Below are positions 7,639 to 14,502 of a DNA stretch of 32,352 nucleotides, piece by piece. The DNA is taken from the IMG/VR virus record IMGVR_UViG_3300028392_001411, positions 1-32,352 of that record; one strand, given 5' to 3'. Below the pieces are notes generated by a model. It made no database searches. It saw only the letters and a list, made by a program, of their open reading frames with translations, and had not been told where the DNA came from. Every line of letters begins with the position of its first letter. The stretch's first letter is position 1. This stretch comes from a virus. The translations under genes were made by a program, and so were the position numbers.

Positions 7639-7646
7639 TATAAATA
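7639..7646 (+). promoter_or_regulatory. T4-type late promoter (TATAAATA)
   Basis: An exact copy of the T4 late-gene -10 element TATAAATA, 24 bases before the ATG at 7671. T4-like phages read such promoters with a late sigma factor (gp55) and the sliding clamp, without a -35 box. It heads the block of small and tail-fibre genes. Confidence 0.72.
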
Positions 7647-7670
7647 CCTAGTTAATAAAAAGAACATATA

Positions 7671-7871
7671 ATGATCAATGATGAAGAAGATTTTAGTGAT
7701 GAAGAATTCGAAGAAGGCGATTATGGATTTATAATAAGTCCAAATGGAGAACTGAAAAGCATGATGTTTCCAGAAGATTTAATGGAAGATCCTCCTAAAA
7801 CAATTAAAAAAATATTAAAAATTTTTGGTATAACTGATATAAATGTAATTACCGAAAAAACACTACATTAA
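7671..7871 (+). CDS. Small acidic conserved phage protein (66 aa)
   Basis: A 66-residue protein whose first 20 residues are mostly Asp/Glu (MINDEEDFSDEEFEEGDYGF), followed by IISPNGELKSMMFPEDL and a short helix ending IFGITDINVI. I recognise the pattern from small uncharacterised proteins of marine T4-like phages. No enzyme motif. It sits directly behind an exact late promoter and before the tail fibre gene, so it is probably expressed late; a structural or assembly-accessory role is inferred. Confidence 0.7.
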   Translation: MINDEEDFSDEEFEEGDYGFIISPNGELKSMMFPEDLMEDPPKTIKKILKIFGITDINVITEKTLH

Positions 7872-7885
7872 ATAATTACTTAGGT

Positions 7886-7893
7886 AATAAATA
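7886..7893 (+). promoter_or_regulatory. Candidate late promoter (AATAAATA) of the tail fibre gene
   Basis: AATAAATA, one base off TATAAATA, 28 bases before the fibre ATG at 7922. The spacing is similar to that at 7639, and the same octamer recurs before the next structural gene. Confidence 0.4.
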
Positions 7894-7921
7894 CATTATC
7901 ATAATATGAGAGAAATACCAC

Positions 7922-10900
7922 ATGCCAATTAGAGCCGAACTGAATACATTACCAGTAATTCCCGGGGCCACGCCCTCTTCTGCTCAATTTATCATAAAAA
8001 ATGACGGTATAGAGGGATTATTACCAACCAATATAGCAAAACAATTACTTGGAGTTGCAGGATATACTGGTAGTATAGGTCTACAGGGTGTTCAAGGAAG
8101 TCAAGGTACACAAGGAATTCAGGGTGTGCAAGGTACTCAGGGTGCTCAGGGCTACCAAGGAGTACAGGGAGCTGGTGTTCAAGGTATACAGGGTGCCCAG
8201 GGTGCTCAGGGTACACAGGCAAGTCAAGGTGCTCAAGGAGCCAATGGTGTCCAAGGCTCACAAGGTGTACAGGGCGCTAGAGGAGCTCAGGGACTTCAGG
8301 GTGTACAAGGCGTTAAGGGTAGTCAGGGTGTACAAGGACCCGCTGCGGCAGCGGCTGCATCGGCTAATACAGCAACTAATCTTGCAGGTGGCGTAGCAGG
8401 AAGTATTCCTATTCAAAATGGCACAAGTTCAACTACTTTTATTACTACAGGTAGTAATGGAAGCATTCTTCAATATTCTGGATCAACTGCTACCTGGGTA
8501 TCTACTTCCACATTATTAGTTGGAAAAGCTGAACAAGTAGGTATTACCAATGCTACAAGTTCGTTAGGAAATTGGTATCTTACCATGGCTAGTGGTACTT
8601 CTAACTACTATCCATTAAATAATTCCGGTGATTTAGCCTATAGCACTACTAATAAAAAATTATCAGTACCTAGTGTAAATATTACCACATCAACTGCGGC
8701 AGTATCCACTCTTACCGGAGCATTGATTGTAGCAGGCGGTGCTGGTATTAGCGGTGATTTATATGTTGGTGGTCAGATTGTTGCAGAGAAATTGGTAATT
8801 CAATATACAACCATAACTACAACATTGGTTAAAACTGATGATGTAATTCAAACATATAATACAACAAATGCAACATCCACTTTAAGTGGTGCAATGGTTG
8901 TAGCAGGTGGATTAGGCGTTGGTAGAGACATTTATTTTGGTGGAAATTTATATCAAAATGGTGTGTTATTTACAGGTAGCGGTGGAGCTCAAGGTATACA
9001 AGGTGTACAGGGCGCCAGAGGTACACAAGGTAATCAGGGTGTGCAAGGAACACAGGGAGTTCAAGGCTCACAAGGTGTACAAGGTGTACAAGGCAATCAA
9101 GGTGTACAAGGTAGAGACGGAACAGCAGTTTACCAAGGTGCTCAAGGTGTACAGGGAACACAGGGGGCTCAAGGAGCTCAAGGTTCTGGAAGTCAAGGTG
9201 TCATTGGGGCACAGGGTATTCAAGGATCACTAGGTGTCCAAGGTGCTCAAGGTGTACAGGGAACTGCTGGCATTGATGCACAAGGTGTAATGGGATCTCA
9301 AGGTCTTCAAGGTAGTCAAGGACGTCAAGGCGTTCAAGGTAGTCAAGGTGTTAAAGGTTCTGATGCAACTGCTCAAGGTGTACAAGGTGTACAAGGTTCT
9401 TCAGGAGCGCAAGGTAATCAAGGTGTACAAGGTGTTAAAGGTTCTGATGCAACTGCTCAAGGTGTACAAGGTGTACAAGGTTCTTCAGGAGCGCAAGGTA
9501 ATCAAGGTGTTCAGGGAGCCAATGGCAGACCTGGATTAGATTCAACAGCTCAAGGTGTACAGGGCATACAAGGATCATTTGGTACTCAGGGTAATCAAGG
9601 TGTTCAGGGAGCCAATGGCAGAGCTGGATTAGATTCAACAGCTCAAGGTGTACAGGGCATACAAGGATCATTTGGTACTCAGGGTAATCAAGGTGTTCAG
9701 GGATCCACTGGCAGAGCTGGATTAGATTCGACAGCACAAGGTGTACAGGGTCTACAAGGTACAAATGGTGCTCAAGGCTACCAAGGAACACAAGGTGCTC
9801 AAGGTAGTCAAGGTAGAGCCGGATTAGATTCATCAGCACAAGGGTTGCAAGGTGTTCAGGGTCATGTTGGTAGTCAAGGTGTACAGGGATCCGGTAGTCA
9901 AGGACCTCAAGGTATACAAGGACCGCAAGGTGCTCAAGGCTACCAAGGTGTACAAGGAGGTGGTACTCAAGGTTATCAGGGAACTCAAGGTACCCAAGGT
10001 TATCAAGGTGTACAAGGACCTCCTGGTAGTGGGTCCGGGTCTGTTGCTGGATCACAGCAGGTTATATATAATAATGCAGGAGCATTAACAACCGATGATA
10101 ATTTAAGATGGGCATTAAACGGTAATTCTGGAGCACAAAGAACATTATATCTCGGTGGTGGTGCTGGAACTTATGGTACAGGTGTATTTGCTAAAACACA
10201 TAACTTTGCTACAAATAGTTCAATCTCTGATGCAACTGCTACTGGAACGAGATTAGACTTTACCGTAAATTCGGCAGCAAGTATGGTTCTAACTTCAACC
10301 GGTCTTGGCATTGGTGTAGGCGCAGGTAGTCCAAATTACAAACTAGTGGTTAAAACAGCAGCCGACGGTGATACCGCTGCATTATTCTATAAAGAATTTA
10401 GTGGGGCTGAGTCAAGTAATAGCAGCAATCTTCTAATATCTCCATCAGTAACCGCTGGACTATATTCCGGAATTACTCAGGCTAGAGATGCGGCCATTGT
10501 ATATTCTACCTCAACAACTTATGGTGGATTATTCATTGGTCCTAACAATGTACAAAATCAAGGTTTACGATTAGATAAAAATGGTGAGGTGTATGTAACA
10601 GGGTCAATTACAGCAGGTACTACGCTGACAGCAGCCGGTGGTGGTATTACATTAAAGAATTTCAATACCAGCACCGTCTCAGAAAGTGGTTTAATAAGAT
10701 TTGGAACCGGACTCACTCACTACTTTCTCTATAGTGCTGAAACTCCTGCATTGTTTGGTGCTGTTGGTTATTATTTGTCCAACGCTGATATGTATTTCGG
10801 ACAGGGTGGAACTTATAATCTAAGTGTTACCGGAGATGTTATTGCATATTCTGCATCTGACCAAAGATTAAAGACTAACATCAAACCTATTACCAATGCG

Positions 10901-11152
10901 GTTGATAAAATTAATAAATTAGACGGCATTACATATAATTGGAATGAGTTGGCTAGAGATAGAGATACCACTCTAACAGAAGCAGGGTTGCTGGCTCAAC
11001 AAGTTGAAGCAGTATTACCCGAAGTAGTAACTACTAGAGAAGATGGATATATGGCTGTTAAATATGAAAGAATTGTTCCATTATTAGTCGAGGCTATTAA
11101 AGAACTTTCTGCAGAGGTTAAAGAACTCAAGAAACAATTGTCTAAAATTTAA
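7922..11152 (+). CDS. Collagen-like tail fibre with C-terminal S74 self-cleaving chaperone (1076 aa)
   Basis: A large virion fibre. Residues 1-46 are a probable attachment segment. Residues 47-142 and 352-706 are collagen-type triplets, mostly Gly-X-Gln (GVQGSQGTQG), expected to form a triple helix. Residues 160-350 hold beta-structured repeats (TGALIVAGGAGISGDLYVGG and a second similar copy). Residues 707-970 are a beta-rich shaft or tip. From about 977 comes a peptidase S74 intramolecular chaperone: SASDQRLKTNIKPI, with Ser979 and Lys984 spaced as in the endosialidase catalytic pair. This domain trimerises the fibre and cuts itself off; the C-terminal coiled coil (VEAIKELSAEVKELKKQL) belongs to the released part. 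It is likely a receptor-binding or long fibre protein. Near-perfect DNA repeats inside the collagen block could let its length vary. Confidence 0.93.
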   Translation: MPIRAELNTLPVIPGATPSSAQFIIKNDGIEGLLPTNIAKQLLGVAGYTGSIGLQGVQGSQGTQGIQGVQGTQGAQGYQGVQGAGVQGIQGAQGAQGTQASQGAQGANGVQGSQGVQGARGAQGLQGVQGVKGSQGVQGPAAAAAASANTATNLAGGVAGSIPIQNGTSSTTFITTGSNGSILQYSGSTATWVSTSTLLVGKAEQVGITNATSSLGNWYLTMASGTSNYYPLNNSGDLAYSTTNKKLSVPSVNITTSTAAVSTLTGALIVAGGAGISGDLYVGGQIVAEKLVIQYTTITTTLVKTDDVIQTYNTTNATSTLSGAMVVAGGLGVGRDIYFGGNLYQNGVLFTGSGGAQGIQGVQGARGTQGNQGVQGTQGVQGSQGVQGVQGNQGVQGRDGTAVYQGAQGVQGTQGAQGAQGSGSQGVIGAQGIQGSLGVQGAQGVQGTAGIDAQGVMGSQGLQGSQGRQGVQGSQGVKGSDATAQGVQGVQGSSGAQGNQGVQGVKGSDATAQGVQGVQGSSGAQGNQGVQGANGRPGLDSTAQGVQGIQGSFGTQGNQGVQGANGRAGLDSTAQGVQGIQGSFGTQGNQGVQGSTGRAGLDSTAQGVQGLQGTNGAQGYQGTQGAQGSQGRAGLDSSAQGLQGVQGHVGSQGVQGSGSQGPQGIQGPQGAQGYQGVQGGGTQGYQGTQGTQGYQGVQGPPGSGSGSVAGSQQVIYNNAGALTTDDNLRWALNGNSGAQRTLYLGGGAGTYGTGVFAKTHNFATNSSISDATATGTRLDFTVNSAASMVLTSTGLGIGVGAGSPNYKLVVKTAADGDTAALFYKEFSGAESSNSSNLLISPSVTAGLYSGITQARDAAIVYSTSTTYGGLFIGPNNVQNQGLRLDKNGEVYVTGSITAGTTLTAAGGGITLKNFNTSTVSESGLIRFGTGLTHYFLYSAETPALFGAVGYYLSNADMYFGQGGTYNLSVTGDVIAYSASDQRLKTNIKPITNAVDKINKLDGITYNWNELARDRDTTLTEAGLLAQQVEAVLPEVVTTREDGYMAVKYERIVPLLVEAIKELSAEVKELKKQLSKI
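9347..9514 (+). repeat. Two tandem 84-bp repeats within the collagen-like region
   Basis: Two adjacent copies, nearly identical at DNA level, of a 28-codon unit (it includes KGSDATAQGVQGVQGSSGAQ). Identity at synonymous positions points to recent duplication or ongoing gene conversion. Confidence 0.75.
9522..9800 (+). repeat. Tandem 93-bp repeats (two close copies plus a diverged third)
   Basis: A 31-codon unit (NGRPGLDSTAQGVQGIQGSF and onward) repeats at about 9522 and 9615 with few base changes, then as a more diverged copy from about 9708. Each unit has one D-S break between Gly-X-Gln triplets. The array continues the 84-bp repeats and could expand or contract by recombination. Confidence 0.7.
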
Positions 11153-11155
11153 CCC

Positions 11156-11163
11156 AATAAATA
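11156..11163 (+). promoter_or_regulatory. Candidate late promoter (AATAAATA)
   Basis: AATAAATA lies 22 bases before the GTG start at 11186. It is the same octamer as before the tail fibre gene, and in the short gap between two structural genes. Confidence 0.38.
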
Positions 11164-11185
11164 ATAAAAATAATCGGAGTTAACA

Positions 11186-11917
11186 GTGGCAAGTACAATT
11201 ACAAATTATAGCGATGCTATTAATATCAATTTTCCAATACCCGGAGTTGATAATGATAGTCAAGGATTTAGAACAAATTTTGCCAAAGTACAATCTGCAC
11301 TAGCAGTGGCCAGTACGGAAATTAGCAATTTACAATTAACCACAACCAATACCAGCGATCTTACATTAAATAATCATACTTCTAGTGAACTGTATAACTT
11401 AGGTGATGTAAATGATGGAACTATAGTGTGGTTAACTGATGTTAACAAACCAGCATATTATTTTGGTAGTACATGGTATACATTTACCGGAACATCTGTA
11501 ACTTTAAATGGTAATTCAGTAACAGACACTGGAGATATCAATTGCCCGGGTATTCTTACAACATATGGGTTAGGAGTATCCGGAAATACTATTATTCAAG
11601 GTACACTAGCTGTTCAAAGTAGTGAAGCGTTGACCAATGGTGGTGCTGCTAGTTTACAAAAAACTTCAAGTTATTTTACCACTACAAGTTCGGGTTGGAC
11701 CTCTACATTGGCAGCAGGTGATCGATCTGGGTTAATTAAAACTTTCATGATGGCGGGCGACGGTGGTGGTGATATGGTTATCACTATTACCAATGCCGGT
11801 TGGAAATCAAGTGGTGCAGGAACAATTACATTTAATGATATCGGTGATGGATGTACACTACAATATATTAATAGCAAATGGTATTGCGTAGGACAAAACG
11901 GTGTGGTGTTTGGGTAA
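11186..11917 (+). CDS. Phage structural protein, probable tail-fibre/baseplate-associated (243 aa)
   Basis: A 243-residue protein starting with GTG and preceded by CGGAG. The N terminus ITNYSDAININFPIPGVDND and the following SQGFRTNF are a module seen at the front of structural proteins in T4-like aquatic phages. After it come a Thr/Ser-rich beta region (40-180) and a C-terminal beta domain (GDGGGDMVITITNAGWKS). No signal peptide or transmembrane segment. It sits directly behind the tail fibre gene, so it is probably a fibre component or adhesin. The exact place in the virion cannot be read. Confidence 0.75.
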   Translation: MASTITNYSDAININFPIPGVDNDSQGFRTNFAKVQSALAVASTEISNLQLTTTNTSDLTLNNHTSSELYNLGDVNDGTIVWLTDVNKPAYYFGSTWYTFTGTSVTLNGNSVTDTGDINCPGILTTYGLGVSGNTIIQGTLAVQSSEALTNGGAASLQKTSSYFTTTSSGWTSTLAAGDRSGLIKTFMMAGDGGGDMVITITNAGWKSSGAGTITFNDIGDGCTLQYINSKWYCVGQNGVVFG

Positions 11918-11920
11918 TAT

Positions 11921-12166
11921 ATGTTTAATCCGCTGTTGCCAGATTTGTCAACATTAAAAAATGATGATGTTGATAATAAAATAACTGAGTTAATGCAGAA
12001 ATATTTTATAGCATCAAGATTTGGCCAAAGCGGCGTTATGCAACAAATTTCAGTGATATTGCAAGTTTACAAAGATGAACAATCTCGTAGACAACAAGAA
12101 GCTAATAAGAAACTGATCCAAAATAGAAATCAAGATTTAGACGAATTTATTAAAATAGATCGTTGA
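11921..12166 (+). CDS. Conserved small phage protein of the fibre locus (81 aa)
   Basis: An 81-residue, mostly helical, charged protein: MFNPLLPDLSTLKNDDVDNK, then a helix with SRFGQSGVMQQISVILQVYKDE. I recognise this pattern as an uncharacterised protein common in marine T4-like phages near tail genes. It starts 3 bases after the preceding gene. An assembly or chaperone role is plausible but not shown. Confidence 0.7.
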   Translation: MFNPLLPDLSTLKNDDVDNKITELMQKYFIASRFGQSGVMQQISVILQVYKDEQSRRQQEANKKLIQNRNQDLDEFIKIDR

Positions 12167-12191
12167 CAAACTCCAGTTAGTAGTATAAACT
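12163..12191 (+). promoter_or_regulatory. Candidate sigma70 promoter overlapping a small hairpin
   Basis: TTGACA at 12163-12168 is followed by TAAACT at 12186-12191 (17-base gap), or TATAAA at 12184-12189 (15-base gap). The -10 region lies in a GTTAGT/ACTAAC hairpin (6-bp arms, 7-base loop). It would drive the DnaE-fragment gene at 12198. The -10 is weaker than at the two clear promoters downstream, and no U-run follows. Confidence 0.35.
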
Positions 12192-12197
12192 AACAAA

Positions 12198-12722
12198 ATG
12201 ACAATAAATGAATACGGTGCTATATTTTTAAATGCCAATGAGCTATTTGATAATATCTATGCTGGTAAAATAAAATCATTTAAAAATATATATTTGGATC
12301 AATCTACGGTAGATCAATTTAATTCTGCCAAGGATTTAAACAGAGATAATTTTGATTATTTGGACACATATAAAGATCCAAATATGTCATTAAAGAAGTT
12401 TGATGTAAGTTTACAAAACAATTGGTTTATGCCCGAAGAGTATAAATCTACATCATTAAATATAGTAGAACATTTGCTATCACTGTGTAAAACGGATGTG
12501 GAAACTAATAGAGTATTAGAAGAACTGGAATTATTTGTCCAGTATGACATGATTGAGCTACTAGGTTATCTTAAATACTTAGTAGACACCATGAGAGAAA
12601 ATAGCATAGTATGGGGTGTAGGACGTGGTAGTAGCGTGGCTAGTTATTGCCTATACTTGCTGGGTGTTCATAAAATAGACTCAATAAAATTTGAGTTAGA
12701 TATAAGAGAATTCTTAAAATAG
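12198..12722 (+). CDS. DnaE-like fragment (DNA polymerase III alpha, PHP-to-palm junction only)
   Basis: A 174-residue protein whose last 110 residues resemble one stretch of bacterial DNA polymerase III alpha. The WFMPEEYKS segment matches the FPxPxGY region, a helical linker follows, and G140-V-G-R-G-S-S146 plus LLGVHKIDSIKFELDIREFL matches the GPGRGSGAGSLVAYxLGITxIDPLxxxLxFERFL block. It stops exactly where the catalytic DxD motif would begin, so it cannot polymerise. The next gene is in another frame and unrelated, so this looks like a stable small gene and not a recent frameshift. Possible roles: binding a primer end, a clamp or the host replisome. The gene has no visible SD. Confidence 0.68.
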   Translation: MTINEYGAIFLNANELFDNIYAGKIKSFKNIYLDQSTVDQFNSAKDLNRDNFDYLDTYKDPNMSLKKFDVSLQNNWFMPEEYKSTSLNIVEHLLSLCKTDVETNRVLEELELFVQYDMIELLGYLKYLVDTMRENSIVWGVGRGSSVASYCLYLLGVHKIDSIKFELDIREFLK

Positions 12723-12731
12723 GAGAAAAAT

Positions 12732-13025
12732 ATGGTACATAGATCAATGCAAGGTAAAGTAGTTGACATGGATAAATTAATGAGACAAAATGAACTCATG
12801 CCTGCTATCGGTAATGTTAGAGTAAATGCTCGCGGAGACGAATTAGGACCCGGTGGCAAAATTATTAAAAAACGTGAAGATGCAATGGCAGAATATTATC
12901 AAAGCAATAATAAAATTATTCCAGATACTCCACAACCTGTAGAACCAAAACCGGCAGCGGCTCCAAGAACCGTGGTTGATACTAGCACACCAGCAAGAAA
13001 GACAAAGGTTTCAGATGAAAGTTAA
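12732..13025 (+). CDS. Conserved phage protein of unknown function (97 aa)
   Basis: A 97-residue protein with a conserved core, VHRSMQGKVVDMDKLMRQNE then NVRVNARGDELGPGGKIIKK (to about residue 48), and a Pro/Ala-rich tail. I recognise the core from small proteins of marine T4-like phages; no function is known to me. SD AGGAG at 12721-12725. It overlaps the GroES-like gene by 11 bases, so the two are probably co-translated. Confidence 0.75.
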   Translation: MVHRSMQGKVVDMDKLMRQNELMPAIGNVRVNARGDELGPGGKIIKKREDAMAEYYQSNNKIIPDTPQPVEPKPAAAPRTVVDTSTPARKTKVSDES

Positions 13026-13350
13026 AGGTAAAATTATTCCTATCAAAGACAATGTTATTGTTTCTGATATGGAATTTGGTATGCAGAAAACTTCCGCAGG
13101 AATACTAATTACCAGCGATAACGGTAAGGCAGAAGGAATTTATCCACGGTGGGGCCGGGTATGGGCTATTGGGCCAGAACAAACCGATGTTCAAGTTGGA
13201 GAATGGGTTTTAGTAGAACACGGCCGGTGGGGAAGAACCGTTGAACTCGAATTAAACGACAACGATATAATTGAACTGCGGCGAGTGGATACTAAGGCAA
13301 TACTTGCCACTGCCGACGAGAAACCCGAGGGTTGGATGAGAAGAGCATAA
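13015..13350 (+). CDS. GroES-like co-chaperonin (111 aa)
   Basis: A 111-residue GroES-fold protein: IPIKDNVIVSDMEFGMQKTS, AGILI as the mobile-loop region with its hydrophobic tripeptide, GRVWAIGPEQTDVQVGEWVLVEHG as the barrel core, and NDNDIIELRRVDTKAIL. T4 replaces host GroES with gp31 to fold its capsid protein in GroEL; this is probably the counterpart. I start it at ATG 13015. The in-frame ATG at 12976 lies further inside the preceding gene and adds 13 unrelated residues. A terminator follows directly. Confidence 0.85.
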   Translation: MKVKGKIIPIKDNVIVSDMEFGMQKTSAGILITSDNGKAEGIYPRWGRVWAIGPEQTDVQVGEWVLVEHGRWGRTVELELNDNDIIELRRVDTKAILATADEKPEGWMRRA

Positions 13351-13374
13351 AAGGGCTTGACAGGCCCTTTTTTT
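13349..13374 (+). terminator. Intrinsic terminator after the GroES-like gene
   Basis: Arms AAAAGGGC (13349-13356) and GCCCTTTT (13364-13371), loop TTGACAG, and a run of seven T from 13368. The left arm overlaps the GroES-like TAA. The loop is exactly the -35 box of the next promoter. Confidence 0.85.
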
Positions 13375-13385
13375 ACGACTATAAT
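13357..13385 (+). promoter_or_regulatory. Consensus sigma70 promoter nested in the terminator
   Basis: TTGACA (13357-13362), a 17-base spacer and TATAAT (13380-13385): a perfect host-type promoter. The -35 box forms the loop of the terminator, and transcription would start near the ATG at 13391, giving a very short or leaderless first mRNA. Confidence 0.85.
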
Positions 13386-13390
13386 ATACT

Positions 13391-13594
13391 ATGAAAACAC
13401 GTGAACAAATTATTACCAATATGTGTCTTACTGTTAGGCACGATTATGGTTTAGACCGACATCCTGACGATGCCGCTTTTGTCTCAGGTATGACAGGGTC
13501 TGAACGTAAGGCATTATGGAATCAAATGGCAAAGATATTTGATAACAATATTTGGCCACATATGACATTTAGAGACGAGGATGATTGGAAGTGA
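13391..13594 (+). CDS. Small hypothetical protein (67 aa)
   Basis: A 67-residue acidic protein (MKTREQIITNMCLTVRHDYG, then GLDRHPDDAAFVSGMTGSER) with no recognised domain. Its ATG lies only six bases after the -10 box of a consensus promoter, so its mRNA may be nearly leaderless. Its TGA overlaps the GTG of the next gene (GTGA), so it may serve as a coupling leader gene. Confidence 0.65.
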   Translation: MKTREQIITNMCLTVRHDYGLDRHPDDAAFVSGMTGSERKALWNQMAKIFDNNIWPHMTFRDEDDWK

Positions 13595-14055
13595 TATTCA
13601 ATAAAATAAAACAATTAAAACAAGATGGACTTAAAGTTGGAATTGTATTCAGCAGCTTTGATCTATTCCATGCAGGCCAGGTAGCTATGTTAGCAGAGGC
13701 TAAGAATCATTGCGATTACCTAATTGCAGCATTGCAAACTGATCCAACTATTGACCGTCCTGAGAGTAAAAATCCACCAATCCAAAGTATTGTAGAACGT
13801 CAGATACAGGTTAGTACAAATCGTAATGTGGACGAAGTAGTAGTGTATCAGACTGAAAAAGACCTCGAAGACCTCTTGCTTATTTTGCCTATAGATGTTA
13901 GAATATTAGGTATAGAATATAAAGACAAAGATTTTACAGGTAAAGATATTTGTCTTAAACGTGGAATTGAAATTGTCTATAATGGACGAGATCATTCTTT
14001 TAGTAGTAGCAGCCTACGCAAACGTGTGGCAGAAGCAGAAGGAAATAAAAAATGA
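13591..14055 (+). CDS. Cytidylyltransferase-like nucleotidyltransferase (154 aa)
   Basis: A HIGH-superfamily nucleotidyltransferase similar in size and layout to glycerol-3-phosphate/RfaE-type cytidylyltransferases. Visible: GIVFSSFDLFHAGQVAMLAE, where the HxGH motif reads HAGQ, a central IDRPESKNPPIQSIVERQ loop, VRILGIEYKDKDFTGKDI, and the C-terminal SSSSLRKR replacing ISSTxxR. The last His of HxGH, important in catalysis, is Gln, so activity is uncertain, although some family members tolerate changes. I prefer GTG 13591 (GTGA overlap, GAGG 10 bases upstream) over an in-frame TTG at 13585. It might activate a sugar for the glycan genes. Confidence 0.82.
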   Translation: MIFNKIKQLKQDGLKVGIVFSSFDLFHAGQVAMLAEAKNHCDYLIAALQTDPTIDRPESKNPPIQSIVERQIQVSTNRNVDEVVVYQTEKDLEDLLLILPIDVRILGIEYKDKDFTGKDICLKRGIEIVYNGRDHSFSSSSLRKRVAEAEGNKK

Positions 14056-14333
14056 ACTGGTTAAAAAGACGACTACGTATTTGGGCATTTAGTTCTGATG
14101 CAAATGAAAATGCATCACAAAGCAGAATTGCTATAACATCAGAGGGAGAATCTCTTAGCACAGAACCATTGCGTCTAAGCGTCTATCGTGCTAACGGTGG
14201 AACTATTGTTGAGACTCGTGTTTATGATCGTCAGAAGGATCGTAGTCAAAATCAACTACACATTGTAGGACATGATCAAGATCTTGGACATAGCATAGCA
14301 AAGATTATTACTATGGAGTCATTGCGTGGATAA
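14052..14333 (+). CDS. Hypothetical phage protein (93 aa)
   Basis: A 93-residue basic protein with a Lys/Arg-rich start (MNWLKRRLRIWAFSSD) and a beta-rich middle (PLRLSVYRANGGTIVETRVY). It overlaps the preceding gene by 4 bases (ATGA) and the next by 8. No known motif. Its position between nucleotidyltransferase and clamp loader genes does not define a role. Confidence 0.7.
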   Translation: MNWLKRRLRIWAFSSDANENASQSRIAITSEGESLSTEPLRLSVYRANGGTIVETRVYDRQKDRSQNQLHIVGHDQDLGHSIAKIITMESLRG

Positions 14334-14502
14334 TATTGAAGTACAACCTAAAGATACAAGTCGCGGACATTTTTATGTTAGCCTTGTAAAGAGTGCTATC
14401 CGCATCGTAGCAGGTGCTTGCTTAATTGGAGGAAACTTTTTAATGGCAGGATATTGTCTAATCATAGCAGAAATGCTTGGTATTGTTGAGGAACTAGTAT
14501 GA
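14326..14502 (+). CDS. Small membrane protein (58 aa)
   Basis: A 58-codon frame starting with GTG at 14326 and overlapping the previous gene's end. After a polar 20-residue start it has a hydrophobic stretch (IRIVAGACLIGGNFLMAGYC, then LIIAEMLGIVEEL), enough for one long or two short membrane segments. The TGA overlaps the clamp loader ATG (ATGA at 14499-14502), so it is translationally linked to replication genes. Function unknown. Confidence 0.6.
   Translation: MDNIEVQPKDTSRGHFYVSLVKSAIRIVAGACLIGGNFLMAGYCLIIAEMLGIVEELV

Noticed and set aside
9435-10055. 206-codon minus-strand frame opposite the tail fibre
   Set aside because: A shadow of the repeated Gly-X-Gln codons: its own Leu/Pro/His-rich repeats have the same period, with no SD or homology.
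12976-13014. Longer start for the GroES-like gene
   Set aside because: The extra 13 residues come from the neighbouring gene's sequence in another frame and precede the normal family start.
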